Shown here in pieces: positions 33,601-44,775 of a stretch of DNA of 62,000 nucleotides. Under the pieces are notes generated by a model. It searched no databases. It had not been told where the DNA came from and saw only the letters and a program-made list of their open reading frames with translations. The position numbers and the translations under genes are program-made. Positions within the stretch are counted from its first letter, which is position 1; every line of letters begins with the position of its first letter. This DNA comes from Symbiodinium natans (Eukaryota > Sar > Dinophyceae > Suessiales > Symbiodiniaceae), in the NCBI GenBank assembly GCA_905221605.1, contig CAJNDS010002717.1, positions 1 to 62,000 of the forward strand. Direction: 5' to 3'.

Positions 33601-35674
33601 CAGCCTCAATGACAATGCGTGGGTGCTTGATCACAGACTTGAGCAGGATTATGCAGCCTATTGTTCAGAATCTGGAAGACCAATATGCTTGTAAGTTGGG
33701 AGCCGTCTCCTCTGGCCGCACCACTTTTTCTTCAAGACAGCCGCAGAACAGGGGAATGAGCACCTGGCACAGTAAACCAACTGTCGTCCCAATCTCTCGC
33801 TTTTGGGGGGTGACTCAGCAACATGCAGTAAAACGGCTGCTTCGTAGTAAGGCAGTTGCCAATCCCGCTGGAAGAACCTCGGTACGGCCACTGCATCCTG
33901 CTACCCAGACGTCCATGTTTCAGGATGTCAGCATGGCGTCCGTGCCAAGAGCCTCACAGAAAGCAAATAGGGCAACTTCGGCGATGAATGTGCCAGCAGA
34001 AGGCCGGAGAACAGGATGCCCAGAACAGACCTCACGATGCAGTGTTCTACATATTCCTACATGTTTCGACATATGTCCACCCTACAGTAGTTAGTGTCAT
34101 GAAGGGATGTACACTTACAAACACATGTAAATGTTTAAGGAGTTTGTGCTTCGGGGAGGTGCTTGAATCAGCTTGCAGGTGAGGCCTCCAAATCCTTCCT
34201 GTGTGGTGCAACTGTCTTACTCATCTAAGCAAGTGGCCCGGCATTCATACCAAACCACACGAAGCCTCAGCACACACATGAAGGACTTCTCTGTGTTCTT
34301 TGAAACTTCTTGATATCATGAGAAATCAATGCATCGCGAAATGCAATCAGAAGGCTCAAGATATGGCTCCCGAAGGCTGGCACGTCCTGGATTTTCTGGG
34401 CATACCTTGCCTCGGGTTCTGCAGCAGGCTGTTGTGTACGAAGCATGCCTGCCGCATGCCGCAAGCTGGATAACCGCCAAGTGGCTTCAGTCAAGATGTC
34501 GCACACCGACAACTGGGACTGTTGCAGGAAGAAGCAAGTCACCAGCCTCGGTTTAGCTGGGGGGTCGGAATGTTGTATTTGCATTGCTACGATGTAAGTG
34601 GAGCGACTCTGTGTTGCAACAAGCGAGAGAATGTCTCAACAGTGCTCAAAGCAAAGATGTTCACAACTGTGAGCTCCAACCGCTTGGCTTGCCATTTTTT
34701 AGAGCCCTGTAGCTTGTAGAGTGCATCCTCTATTGAGGCCTTTCTGCAGCCAACCAAACTTGTTGATGCCTATTGCAGGTTTGGGCTAGGGCCCCCAACC
34801 CCGGATGCAAGTCAATCCAAGAGGCAATGACACTGGAAGCATTTCGTGCGGAACGACTCCCACGGCAAGGAAGGCCACAGTGCCAAGGATCACGGAACCG
34901 ACCATGTAGGGCGCCTTGTGGTATCCACCTGAGCTGTACTTCCTGGGCAACTTGTCACAACAAGCCAAGCGGCAACGCATGCTTCAAAGACGCCTATTGG
35001 CATGATGTCGCTGATGAGGCCCACGACCGGCTTCAAAGCCCATGGAAGAGAAGCAATTCCTCCAAAGGTAACTCGACGCTTCCCTGGTGTCAGGTTCGCA
35101 ACTTAGGAAAAGCAGAAAAGCCTGAGAAGATCTGAACTTGAGGAGCTGGGACCGCATACCTTGCTCCAGACGGCCACTCGCACAAAAACCGTTACGACAT
35201 CGGCATATCTACGCTCTTGCGACAAAGCTTCGTCTTGTACACGTAGGAATCCTTGGCTAAAAACGCCAGTAGGGCAATCGCAGAATTCAGGAGTTTAATT
35301 AGGGGTTGGCACAAAACTTTGTTGAGAACATTGAGAAGGACATGGAAAGATTTCCGAGAAGTGCCAAGGTGCTGCTTGCCCCGCAAAGTCGGAGACAAAA
35401 CCTCTGTTGACCTCAAAGGTTTGTAGGGTTTGAGACTCGGCAGAAAGAGAATCAGAGAACAACATGAGAGCAAGGAGCATGCGCTCACCTCGCCAATGCA
35501 AGTTTTAGCGGCATGCTCCACGAAAAACAGCAAGACGATGAGCTTGTACCCGATGGCCCCTATCATTTCGGCACAGACAGAATGAACCGCATGTGTAATG
35601 ACATCATAAAAATGCATCATCATATCGGCAGCTTGGGAAAAATCTTTGGATGAACTTTCGAAGGCTAAAAGCAA
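30695..35674 (-). CDS. BT1-family transporter (folate-biopterin transporter, MFS), at least seven exons
   Basis: BT1 proteins are 12-helix transporters of folates, pterins and related solutes. Pieces in order: 35,674 to about 35,550, with AEMIGAIGYKLIVLLFFVEH; about 35,070-34,994, with SLPWALKPVVGLISDIMPIG; 34,928-34,814, with GYHKAPYMVGSVILGTVAF; from 33,350, with LICVVCLGLTACGLL, in one open frame to 32,963 ending FYFMTDTEQQYKE; from 32,897, GPHFTPLYYNSVIGT; about 32,283-32,205, LRNLLVVTNIVLCNMNALDT; and the last exon from about 31,066 to 30,695, with CPRGMEATMYALLAGCHN and FDNLWKASLIASILPL. Resolved introns: 34,993-34,929 (65 nt, GC donor), 34,813-33,351 (GA donor), 32,962-32,898 (65 nt, GC donor). 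The central helices expected after the third exon were not found, so the gene may be shortened or decayed. Confidence 0.8.
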
Positions 35675-35689
35675 GATTCGCCTGACAGG

Positions 35690-36285
35690 TCATCGATGAA
35701 CTCCGCAGCGCCGCAGCTCCACGAGCACTCGCCTGCAGCGCAAAGGGGTTCGAAGCTGAAGGCCACTGAAGGCCTTTAAGTGACCTGGCTGCATGGTGCA
35801 GTTACTGGTGCCTGGCGCGAACATGCGATCGAGCCACGCCGCGGCTTCCCGCTAAGCAGTGTCACCTTCTCGTCACCATCTTCGAGACTGTCCTCATTCT
35901 TCTTGTTCTGCCCGTCATCCATGAATAGTCGCCACAGCGCGGTCCGATGAGATTACCGGATGGGAAGTCCTCAGCCTAAGATGTCCATGAAAGTTCAGCA
36001 CCTGACATTCGAGCCATTTGGCTAGGCAACAAGCATCTCACGTGAGGGGAGGGGAAGTGCCACAGTTTTCCACAGCCGAGCAGGGTCAGGGCAGGTCCTG
36101 GCCATCTTCGAGCTCCGGCATCAAGGTACCTACCAGTAGAAATCCAAGAAACACATGGCACAGGGCTTCGCATGGCCCAAAGCCTGTGCCTGGCCGCGAT
36201 GAGTGCCGTTCCTGCCGCTCTATTGTCTGCGCAGGGTGGAACTATGTGAGACATGTTTACGTCACCCCTCCCCCCTTCCCGGCAG
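35690..36285. other. Spacer between BT1 gene and satellite belt
   Basis: No gene recognised. A minus-strand frame starting in the repeat array runs into this stretch to about 35,976, but its non-repeat part has no recognisable motif. Confidence 0.5.
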
Positions 36286-36289
36286 TCCG

Positions 36290-38815
36290 AAGCCAGGTGC
36301 TCTATCATGGCACTGACTTCACCTGGCGCTGCCTCAGGGGGTGTTGCGTGTGTTAGGGTTTCGGGCGGCAAGGGCTTGGAGTTGAGGAGTTGTGGGTCGG
36401 GTTTAGGGTTTAGGGTTGGAGGCTTCGTTGACAGGTGGGAACTCGACCCTCCCCCCTTCCCACCAGTCTCCTGCGTTTGCGAAGCCAGGTGCTCTATCAT
36501 GGCACTGACATCACCTGGCGCCGCCTCAGGGGGTGTTGCGTGTGTTAGGGTTTCGGGCGGCAAGGGCTTGGAGTTGAGGGGTTGTGGGTCGGGTTTAGGG
36601 TTTAGGGTTGGAGGCTTCGTTGACAGGTGGGAACTCGACCCTCCCCCCTTCCCACCAGTCTCCTGCGTTTGCGAAGCCAGGTGCCCTATCATGGCACTGA
36701 CATCACCTGGCGCCGCCTCAGGGGGTGTTGCGTGTGTTAGGGTTTCGGGCGGCAAGGGCTTGGAGTTGAGGGGTTGTGGGTCGGGTTTAGGGTTTGGGGT
36801 TGGAGGCTTCGTTGACAGGTGGGAACTCGACCCTCCCCCCTTCCCACCAGTCTCCTGCGTTTGCGAAGCCAGGTGCCCTATCATGGCACTGACATCACCT
36901 GGCGCCGCCTCAAGGGGGTGTTGCGTGTGTTAGGGTTTCGGGCGGCAAGGGCTTGGAGTTGAGGGGTTGTGGGTCGGGTTTAGGGTTTAGGGTTGGAGGC
37001 TTCGTTGACAGGTAGGAACTCGACCCTCCCCCCTTCCCACCAGTCTCCTGCGTTTGCGAAGCCAGGTGCCCTATCATGGCACTGACATCACCTGGCGCCG
37101 CCTCAGGGGGTGTTGCGTGTGTTAGGGTTTCGGGCGGCAAGGGCTTGGAGTTGAGGGGTTGTGGGTCGGGTTTAGGGTTTAGGGTTGGAGGCTTCGTTGA
37201 CAGGTGGGAACTCGACCCTCCCCCCTTCCCACCAGTCTCCTGCGTTTGCGAAGCCAGGTGCCCTATCATGGCACTGACATCACCTGGCGCCGCCTCAGGG
37301 GGTGTTGCGTGTGTTAGTTTCGGGCGGCAAGGGCTTGGAGTTGAGGGGTTGTGGGTCGGGTTTAGGGTTTAGGGTTGGAGGGTTGACAGGTGGGAACTCG
37401 ACCCTCCCCCCTTCCCACCAGTCTCCTGCGTTTGCGAAGCCAGGTTATCATGGCACGGGCCGCCTCAGGGGGTGTTGTCGGGCGGCAAGGGCTTGGAGTT
37501 GAGGGTTGTGGGTCGGGTTTAGGGTTTAGGGTTGGAGGCTTCGTTGACAGGTGGAACTCGACCCTCCCCCCTTCCCACCAGTCTCCTGCGTTTGCGAAGC
37601 CAGGTGCCTATCATGGCACTGACATCACCTGGCGCCGCCTCAGGGGGTGTTGCGTGTGTTAGGGTTTCGGGCGGCAAGGGCTTGGAGTTGAGGGGTTGTG
37701 GGTCGGGTTTAGGGTTTAGGGTTGGAGGCTTCGTTGACAGGTGGAACTCGACCCTCCCCCCTTCCCACCAGTCTCCTGCGTTTGCGAAGCCAGGTGCCCT
37801 ATCATGGCACTGACATCACCTGGCGCCGCCTCAGGGGGTGTTGCGTGTGTTAGGGTTTCGGGCGGCAAGGGCTTGGAGTTGAGGGGTTGTGGGTCGGGTT
37901 TAGGGTTTAGGGTTGGAGGCTTCGTTGACAGGTAGGAACTCGACCCTCCCCCCTTCCCACCAGTCTCCTGCGTTTGCGAAGCCAGGTGTCATGGCACTGA
38001 CATCACCTGGCCGCCTCAGGGGGTGTTGCGTGTGTTAGGGTTTCGGGCGGCAAGGGCTTGGAGTTGAGGGGTTGTGGGTCGGGTTTAGGGTTTAGGGTTG
38101 GAGGCTTCGTTGACAGGTGGGAACTCGACCCTCCCCCCTTCCCACCAGTCTCCTGCGTTTGCGAAGCCAGGTGCCCTATCATGGCACGGACATCACCTGG
38201 TGCCGCCTCAGGGGGTGTTGCGTGTGTTAGGGTTTCGGGCGGCAAGGGCTTGGAGTTGAGGGGTTGTGGGTCGGGTTTAGGGTTTAGGGTTGGAGGCTTC
38301 GTTGACAGGTGGGAACTCGACCCTCCCCCCTTCCCACCAGTCTCCTGCGTTCGCGAAGCCAGGTGCCCTATCATGGCACGGACATCACCTGGTGCCGCCT
38401 CAGGGGGTGTTGCGTGTGTTAGGGTTTCGGGCGGCAAGGGCTTGGAGTTGAGGGGTTGTGGGTCGGGTTTAGGGTTTAGGGTTGGAGGCTTCGTTGGTGG
38501 GAACTCGCCCCTCCCCCCTTGCCAGCAGTCTCCTGCGTCTGTGAAGCCAGGTGCTCTATCATCATGGCATCGACATGGGTTTCGGGCGGCAAAGGCTTAG
38601 GTCATAGATTAGGGTTGAGGAGTTTTCGGGTCGTGTTTAGGGTTTGGTTGGAGGCTTCGTTGACAGGTGGGAACTCGCCCCTCCGCCCTTCCCAGCAGTC
38701 TCCTGAGTCTGCGAAGCCAGGTGCCCTATCATGGCATCGACATCACCTGGCGCCGCCTCAGGGGGTTTTGCATGTGTTAGGGTTTCGGGTGGCAAGGGGT
38801 TAGACTCGAGGAGTT
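36290..38815. repeat. 192-bp tandem repeat array with embedded TTTAGGG pairs
   Basis: About 13 copies. The landmark GTTTAGGGTTTAGGG begins at about 36,401, 36,593, 36,785 (variant), 36,978, 37,170, 37,360, 37,517, 37,707, 37,898, 38,083, 38,275, 38,467 and a diverged copy near 38,636. Most spacings are 190-193 bases, with deletions giving 157 and 185. Because 192 is divisible by three, both strands stay open for several units; the minus strand would encode a 64-residue Pro/Thr/Gly-rich repeat and the plus strand a Gly/Val/Cys-rich one. I see no start context, splice chain or recognised domain, so I treat it as a satellite. Two copies of the telomere heptamer per unit are exact in most copies. 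Confidence 0.95.
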
Positions 38816-38905
38816 GCGTACGCGGCGGGCGCGGTGGGCGCGGTTGGCGCTCTGGGCGTGGTTGGCGCGGCTGCGCGGCTGGCGCGGCGGGTGTACAGGG
38901 CGCGG
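38816..38905. repeat. GGCGCGGTTGGCGC-like GC-rich repeat
   Basis: Short GC-rich degenerate repeat of GGGCGCGGT/TGGCGCGGC units at the right edge of the 192-bp array. Confidence 0.7.
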
Positions 38906-39069
38906 CTAGTTCCAGACATTTGGAACCTGACAATCCTCTCCACTCTGTTGCCTTGCGCCCCCCAAACTAGAGAACTGTTGTCCCGAAAGCATCTTCAAGC
39001 CACGATTAAAACCTCGCATCGCGCCATCCATCCTCATGGCGGGGGGAAGTGGGTTGTTATTTGGGTCAA

Positions 39070-39312
39070 GCCTCTAAGCCTCTTTCCCCCGGAAGCCTCT
39101 GTAAGCCTCTAAGCCTCTATAAGCCTCTATAAGCCTCTAAGCCTCTATCCCGGTGAAGCCTCTATTTTTTCTGAAATTTGTCCAGCCTCTTTAAGCCTCT
39201 AAGCCTCTATCCGCCTGAGCCTTGGAATTTCCGACCAAGTCTCTTTAAGCCTCTAAGCCTCTATAAGCCTCTATAAGCCTCTATAAGCCTCTTTAAGCCT
39301 CGAAAAGCCTCT
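39070..39312. repeat. Decamer array, AAGCCTCTAT type
   Basis: Runs of TAAGCCTCTA/AAGCCTCTAT with 8- and 10-base spacing, interrupted by short non-repeat segments at 39,150-39,185 and 39,210-39,240. Confidence 0.9.
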
Positions 39313-39334
39313 CGTCCCGCGGGCCTAAAGGGGC

Positions 39335-39660
39335 TCTCAGAGGCGCTCAGAGGCGCTTAGAGGCGCTTAAAGGCGCTTAAACGCGCTTAAAGGCGCTTAA
39401 AGGCGCCTCAAGGCGCCTAAAGGCGCTTAAAGGCGCTCAAAGGCGCTCAAAGGCGCTTAAAGGCGCCTAAAGGCGCTTAAAGGCGCTTAAAGGCGCTTAG
39501 AGGCGCTTCAAGGCGCTTCAAGGCGCTTACATCAAATTTCTCAAACTTGGAAAGGCGCTTGTCCGCATAGGCGCTTAAAGGCGCCTGAAGGCGCTTAGGC
39601 GCTTGAGAAAATGATAGGCGCTTGTGGCTATAGGCGCTTAAAGGCGCTTAGGCGCTTGGG
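39335..39660. repeat. Decamer array, AGGCGCTTAA type
   Basis: About 25 units of AGGCGCTTAA and close variants (AGGCGCTCAA, AGGCGCCTAA), mostly exactly 10 bases apart. It resembles the reverse complement of the left-hand array with a GC insertion (AGAGGC-GC-TTA against AGAGGCTTA). Confidence 0.92.
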
Positions 39661-39689
39661 CCAAATATGTGCGCCCGCCTCCCCGCAAT

Positions 39690-40140
39690 GTCCATCCTTG
39701 CATCATCGAACTGCGACATCCATCGCGACATCTAACGAAGACCCCTCACGAAGACCACCCGCCATCCAGGTCCATCACGACATCCATCCACGCGTCAACG
39801 ATAACGAAGAACCTTCAAGAAGACCACCCGCCATCCATCACGACATCGACAACGAAGCACCTTCATGAAGACACCCGCCTTCCATCACGACGTCAATCAC
39901 GACATCCATCCATGCATCAACGATAACGAAGCACCTTCACGAAGACCACCCACGCACCATCCATCACGACATCAATCACGACATCCATCCTTGCATCAAG
40001 AGTAACGAAGAACCTTCACGAAGACCGCCCGCCATCCATCACGACATTTTTCCATGCATCAACCACCCACCATCCACCACGGCATCCATCACGACATCCA
40101 TCCATGCATCAACGATAACGAAGAAGCTTCACGACACCCC
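39690..40140. repeat. About 107-bp repeats built from CATCCATCACGACATC
   Basis: Four to five diverged units containing CATCAACGATAACGAAG, CCTTCACGAAGACCACCC and CATCCATCACGACATC in the same order. Confidence 0.85.
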
Positions 40141-40143
40141 AAG

Positions 40144-40330
40144 AACACGTAGAGGGTCGTCGTTCGCGATCGAACATGTGAACGCCTCCCACGCGCCAGC
40201 AGCACGACACCCCGCGAACACGCAGAGGGTTGGCGTTCACGCGATCACGACACGCCGGGAACACGCAGAGGGTTGGCGTTCACGCGATCACGACACGCCG
40301 GGAGCATGCAGAGGATCGTCGCTTTTGCGT
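40144..40330. repeat. 43-bp repeats carrying GCAGAGGGTTGGCGTT
   Basis: Units of 43 bases containing ACACGCAGAGGGTTGGCG, TTCACGCGATCACGACACGC; two near-perfect consecutive copies (about 40,217-40,302) flanked by diverged ones reading GTAGAGGGTCGTCGTT and GCAGAGGATCGTCGCT. Confidence 0.85.
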
Positions 40331-40339
40331 CTCGACAAC

Positions 40340-42130
40340 GCAAAAACACGTACGGCGTTTTTGCACTTTTTTTAACCAGGTGCGGCGGCTCCCGCCAACC
40401 CTCCCCCGTGCTTCACATATTAATTTTAAGAGGAAGACCCACGAAATCCATCACGCCATCCATTCAGGCAGCATCACGCCATCCATATATAACGACGACA
40501 TATAATTGAAAACCACCTCCGCTGAAAAACCCTCCGCCATGCTTTCGGGACGAAAAGCACGCCGGCAACTGCTTCGCTGCTTTTCTGGGCTTCTACGGCA
40601 TCACTTATTCTGAGTGTTCCTCCAACACAGGGCTGTTACGAGCAGTTTCGATTAGACTTGTTTTCTTGGGCGGAGGGCCAGGCAGCGAAAGCTCAGCGGT
40701 TGGAAGCGCTTCAGGAGGAACGAGGCAACCCCCTGCGAGCGCGCGCTATGCCACTGCGTTGACGGGATGAACTGTTAGACTCAGTTAGACGTCTCAGGCA
40801 TGGTTCGATGATAGCTCGGGTAAGTGTGCATGGGGTCGATGTTGCACAGAATGTATTGTTAGATAGGGTCTTTCTTTGACCGGTGCAGGTGAGACAAGTG
40901 TTTTCGAAGAGTTCTGCTTGTTGAGTTGGTTTAAGGCCCGGTTTAGCTTGGTCTAGCTTGGCTCAAGCCATGCTCAGAATCTCAAACTGTTGTCAGATTC
41001 GTCAGTGCATCAGGGGAGAGGGCAGCTCAGCAGTTTTCAAAGCAGCTGAAGCGTCCGGTCATGCCATCCGATCATCCGACTGATCTGTTTTCGGGCCCTG
41101 GAAATCAAGAGGCCAGGTGTTTGAAATCCAAAGCTGAAATCCCAGGCCCACAGGCCTTGGATTTCAAAAGCCCTTTACGATCAGAGGCCAGGCATTCGAA
41201 GTAAAAAGGCTCCCCTCGGATTAAGATTTGGGTAGCCTTTGGGTGCAAACATTGGGCTGGCAAGCGGAGGGGACGATCTCTCAATCATTAAGATTTGGAC
41301 CCTCCCTTCTGCAAGGCAGGGTATGAGCGGAAGCTAGGTTGCGCTGCGCAGGGGTTGCTGAGGCGGGTTGGGCCGTGACGGATGGGCATTTGGAATCTTC
41401 AGGGATCACACTTAGCACAAGCATGTGGAATCCAGAATGCAAACCGCAACCATCCGCCGCAGCAGCAGTTGTTTGTCGGATGTGTGCATGGCTCTGTGCT
41501 GGACATCAAAAGCACCAACTGTGTGAGATTGGAGTTTGCTCGTTGAATTCATGCAAAAGTTGCTAAACTGTAGTACCATCCTAGGTCCCGGGTTGACTCG
41601 GCAACACGGCTTCATGCGGCTTCTATAGTCTCCGCATGTCTCCGCCTCTGCGTCTCTTTCGGCGGGTTCTTGTGCTCTCTGTTGCTGCCTCCAGCCACTT
41701 CATTGGCCATGCTGCTCACAGATCATTGGCAATGGTATCTGTATTGACGGTGCAGCCGCGAAGCTGCTTCTGATCAGGCTGCGGCTCATGCTCCTCCGCA
41801 AGAGGACACGTGAGGATGACTCCGCAAACGAAACATAACGAAACGTACAAGTGGAGTCCTCAGATTCGTCCAGGACTGTGGAGGCCACCTCTCGGCAGGC
41901 TTAAAGCCTACACGGCCTACGCAACATCACAAGATAGCCTAACGACTCTGACGGTTTGGATGGGCCCAGCTTCTCCAGCTTTTCGTAATACGGATGAAGA
42001 TACAGCAACTTGGTGAGCGATCTTGGCGGCGGTCCTCGTCTGGGCAGTCCTCCTGCTTCCTGAACTCCTGGGCACTTTTGACCTCAAAATCCGGAGCTCG
42101 ACGGCGGCGCTGGTCCTAAACCTCTCGAAG
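40340..42130. other. No recognised gene
   Basis: Nothing assignable. At 40,966-40,976 the plus strand has CTTGGCTCAAG, matching the end of the dinoflagellate spliced leader by 10 bases, without a following open frame. Confidence 0.5.
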
Positions 42131-42133
42131 CCC

Positions 42134-42241
42134 TTATCCGAACACGACTCGAAACAAGGTCCGGGCTACCCGGGCAACGATGTCTTCGAAGTTCCCGGGA
42201 GCTTGCAAATCCGCTTTGAGCCTCTTTTGTGGCTCAGCCAT
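42134..42241 (-). CDS. Unidentified short exon
   Basis: The minus strand reads AEPQKRLKADLQAPGNFEDI then VARVARTLFRVVFG before a stop. Charged residues alternate with an amphipathic C-terminal helix. The preceding minus-strand sequence (SQLRRSSRRDLQKSQ) is in another frame. The plus strand is open across 42,023-42,610 but its Leu/Arg-rich translation looks less natural. No domain recognised. Confidence 0.3.
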   Translation of the reverse strand: MAEPQKRLKADLQAPGNFEDIVARVARTLFRVVFG

Positions 42242-42672
42242 TGCGACTTCTGCAGGTCTCTTCGACTGCTGCGGCGAAGCTGGCTGACGAAGGTCAGAAG
42301 TGCCTGTTCGGACATGAGATGCTGGGATAAAAGAGGTTCACAAGTTGGACTCCATCGCTGGCGTCTGCTCGTGCATCTCAGACTTCCGGGACTTCAGGTT
42401 GAGCATCCAGGGCGGATTTATGTACCGGAGCCGGGCATTGAGGCTTTCAGGCTTTGCGTGTTGCATTGTTTATCACTCAAAGAGTCGAAGAGGTTGAGGG
42501 TTTCCATGGGTTTCGATGTCGATGCCGTCGATCAGTCTCGGATAGTCTTGGGGCGCAAGAGCCGGAGATTGAAGGTTCCACTCTTACCAGGTATGGTTGG
42601 TATTGAGTGATTTAGAGGGGTTCACAGAGAAGTGCAAAACTTGCCTGGAGCTTCACTCCGAAGTACGGGTGC

Positions 42673-42720
42673 TCCCGGTACCGGTACCGCCGGTACCACC
42701 GGTACCGCCGGCACCGCCTA
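42673..42720. repeat. (GGTACCGCC)n minisatellite
   Basis: Five units of CCGGTACCG/CCGGTACCA, each containing the GGTACC palindrome. Confidence 0.85.
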
Positions 42721-43128
42721 AGCAGTTCTGAATTTGGAATGTGCGGAATTGAAGGGCATTGTCGCCCTGCTGTGAAGGGGATCATAATTTCCATATATTT
42801 CCATGACGGAGGCAGTGTCACGCCTCTCGGTTGCCGCCCCTCCCGAACAAGTTCACACTCTTGGCAGGGGTGCCTGCACGCTGCTCTGCGCGTTCAGTTC
42901 GACAGAAGATGAGCATGAAACCTGTGCCTGTGGCAAGTTGGCTGGAGCTGCTCCTCGATGAGGATGTCTCACACCCTTCGGGAATGGGTGCGAGATGGTG
43001 CAAGCATGCGCAAACACCTGGAACATCCTCGGTGCAACCATGCCACGTGGAGGCTCGAGAGGCTCGACGCTATCAGCCTTGGGAGCGCAACTTGCGCAAC
43101 CCCAGTCCTTGTGCCCGACGCCTTCAAC

Positions 43129-43349
43129 TCAGAGTACCTCAGAGTCGCGGACGGCGATGACTAAGTAGCCCTTGCCGTGATCGAAGACGATGTCACCCTT
43201 CACAGCGCCCAGGTGAAGTGCCTGCCCGGATCCACACGGAATCTCTTGTCTGCCATGTCTTCACAATTCTCAGCCTCTCCCACCGTCTTGGCCTTCTTGT
43301 AGCCTTCGTACCTCCCCGAGAATGGGGGTTCGGGGGGCCACCCCAGGAG
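43129..43349 (-). CDS. 3' end of an unidentified gene, two exons split by a 53-nt intron
   Basis: The minus-strand exon 43,349-43,275 encodes PPFSGRYEGYKKAKTVGE and the exon 43,221-43,129 continues ALHLGAVKGDIVFDHGKGYL then VIAVRDSEVL and a stop. The join gives KTVGEALHLGAVKGDIVFD in frame, using a GC donor (GAG|GCTGAG) and acceptor CAG|GCA. The 53-nt intron is not a multiple of three, so without splicing the frame is lost. I recall R-Y-x-x-Y-K-x-A-x-T-x-x-E-A-L-x-L-G-A as a frequent C-terminal motif in dinoflagellate predicted proteins, of unknown function. The upstream acceptor at 43,350 (CTGTAG|CTC) is a guess. Earlier exons not identified. Confidence 0.5.
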
Positions 43350-44700
43350 CTACAGCTGCTGTCCACCTCTTCCAGCTGCCGGTTCCGGGCCTTTTGGGGT
43401 TCTGCTGGGAAAACCTGGGAGAAAGTTGAGAAGTGTTTGTTGTTCCGAAACGATGTGGCTGAAGACTCTGGCCGAATTTGCGTTGCAGCATTCTGCAAAC
43501 TTGCATTGCCACTCCGCTTGGACATGTCAGCATGCGGTCGTTTCTGTGTTTGGGGACGGATGAGCTCGAGCGCTTTCCCGAATAGCTACTCTCAGTATTT
43601 CGACGAAGTAAAACTGGAGATCGACCATTGCCTTCTAGGACTCATGCCGCACATGGTGACGGTGGGGTTGCATGTTGCTCACTTCGAGTCAGTGTATGCA
43701 CCTCATGAGAGGCTGGTGATTAACAGAACAGGAAACGAGCCACAGGCACATGGAGAAGCAGATGAGTTTCCACAAGCTTCCACAACATGCCCGAATGGTC
43801 AGTCATTGCTTGCCAGCACATCGCTGGCTCCTGGCTGCACCATGCGGCACCACAGAAGCAAGCTTTTGCTTGAAGGACACCTTTGGTGCACCTACGAAGC
43901 CAATCTACTGATGTGAGACTGGGAGGTCTCGCCGTGCCGACCTGCATCTAGCCGCTAACCAGCATGTGACCATCATGCTATCCGTGCTATCCCTCAAGCT
44001 GCAGGCACTGCAGGAAGACAGCAGCACACCCTTGGCAGCCTTGTGCCTCCAAAGGGGCCGAACATTAAACTAGCAGCACTAGCACTTCTGCTTCCAAAAG
44101 ATCGGATCTCTATTGCCAGCTACTTCTATCGGAGGCGCGAAAAGTCAAAGGCGCAACAGATTCGGCCAATGCATCTGTGCGCTTTACAATGATTCACGCT
44201 AGGTTTCAATGTGACCTGGGGCCTTTTCCTCCAAAGCTCTTGAATCTGTAAGTCTGTACACAACAGAAGATGACGCGAGCCATCCTCGAAAAGTGAGCTT
44301 CATGTACGGCTCTGGCAGCAGCACCTTGGGACAGACCGACATCACTGCTTGAGGCTGTATAGGCGCGAGCAACATGCCCTTCATAATACTGGAGGGGCAA
44401 GCCGCGGACAAGGAAAGCTAGCCTAGGCTTTATGAGCGATTGCACAACCCTAGCCCAAGACAAGGCCCGGCAGTCGCCCGCTTTAAACAGTCTACCCAGT
44501 AGCCCTGAAGCTTGAAACCTGAAGTCTCAAGCTTTAACCCCCCCACAGTCACCCACAATCTTACACTTAAGACTTGATCAAAGCCCACAAGCTTGACCCT
44601 TGACAACCTCAAGCCCTAAACCCTCAACCCCTGAACCCTAAACAAAGACGGGCTGTTTGTTCTCTCGAAGGATAAGAACCCCCCTAATACTTAAAGTCTT
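43350..44700. other. Mostly non-coding; degenerate CCCTAAA-like sequence at the end
   Basis: Open frames exist on both strands at 43.4-43.9 kb but none is recognised. From about 44,440 to 44,650 the sequence is rich in CCCTAAA/CCTGAA variants. Confidence 0.5.
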
Positions 44701-44748
44701 TTCGGGGTTGTTGTTTGGGGGTGGGGGGGTGGGGGGGGGAAGGGGGCG
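44701..44748. repeat. G-rich run with quadruplex potential
   Basis: Plus strand has several runs of three to nine G separated by single T bases. Confidence 0.7.
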
Positions 44749-44775
44749 TCTAACATTAGGGGAAGGGGTTAGCGG

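Noticed and set aside
36253-36933. 226- and 302-residue repeat proteins on both strands of the satellite
   Set aside because: The open frames follow from a period divisible by three; there is no start context, splice chain or recognised domain, and the frames break wherever a unit has an indel.
39070-40330. CRISPR array
   Set aside because: The repeats are tandem with no unique spacers, and the DNA is eukaryotic.
40956-40976. Spliced-leader relic on the plus strand (CTTGGCTCAAG)
   Set aside because: Only about ten bases match, nothing of the first half of the leader is present and no open frame follows.
42023-42610. 195-residue plus-strand protein
   Set aside because: Leu/Arg-rich composition without motifs; a shorter minus-strand frame within it looks more like real protein.
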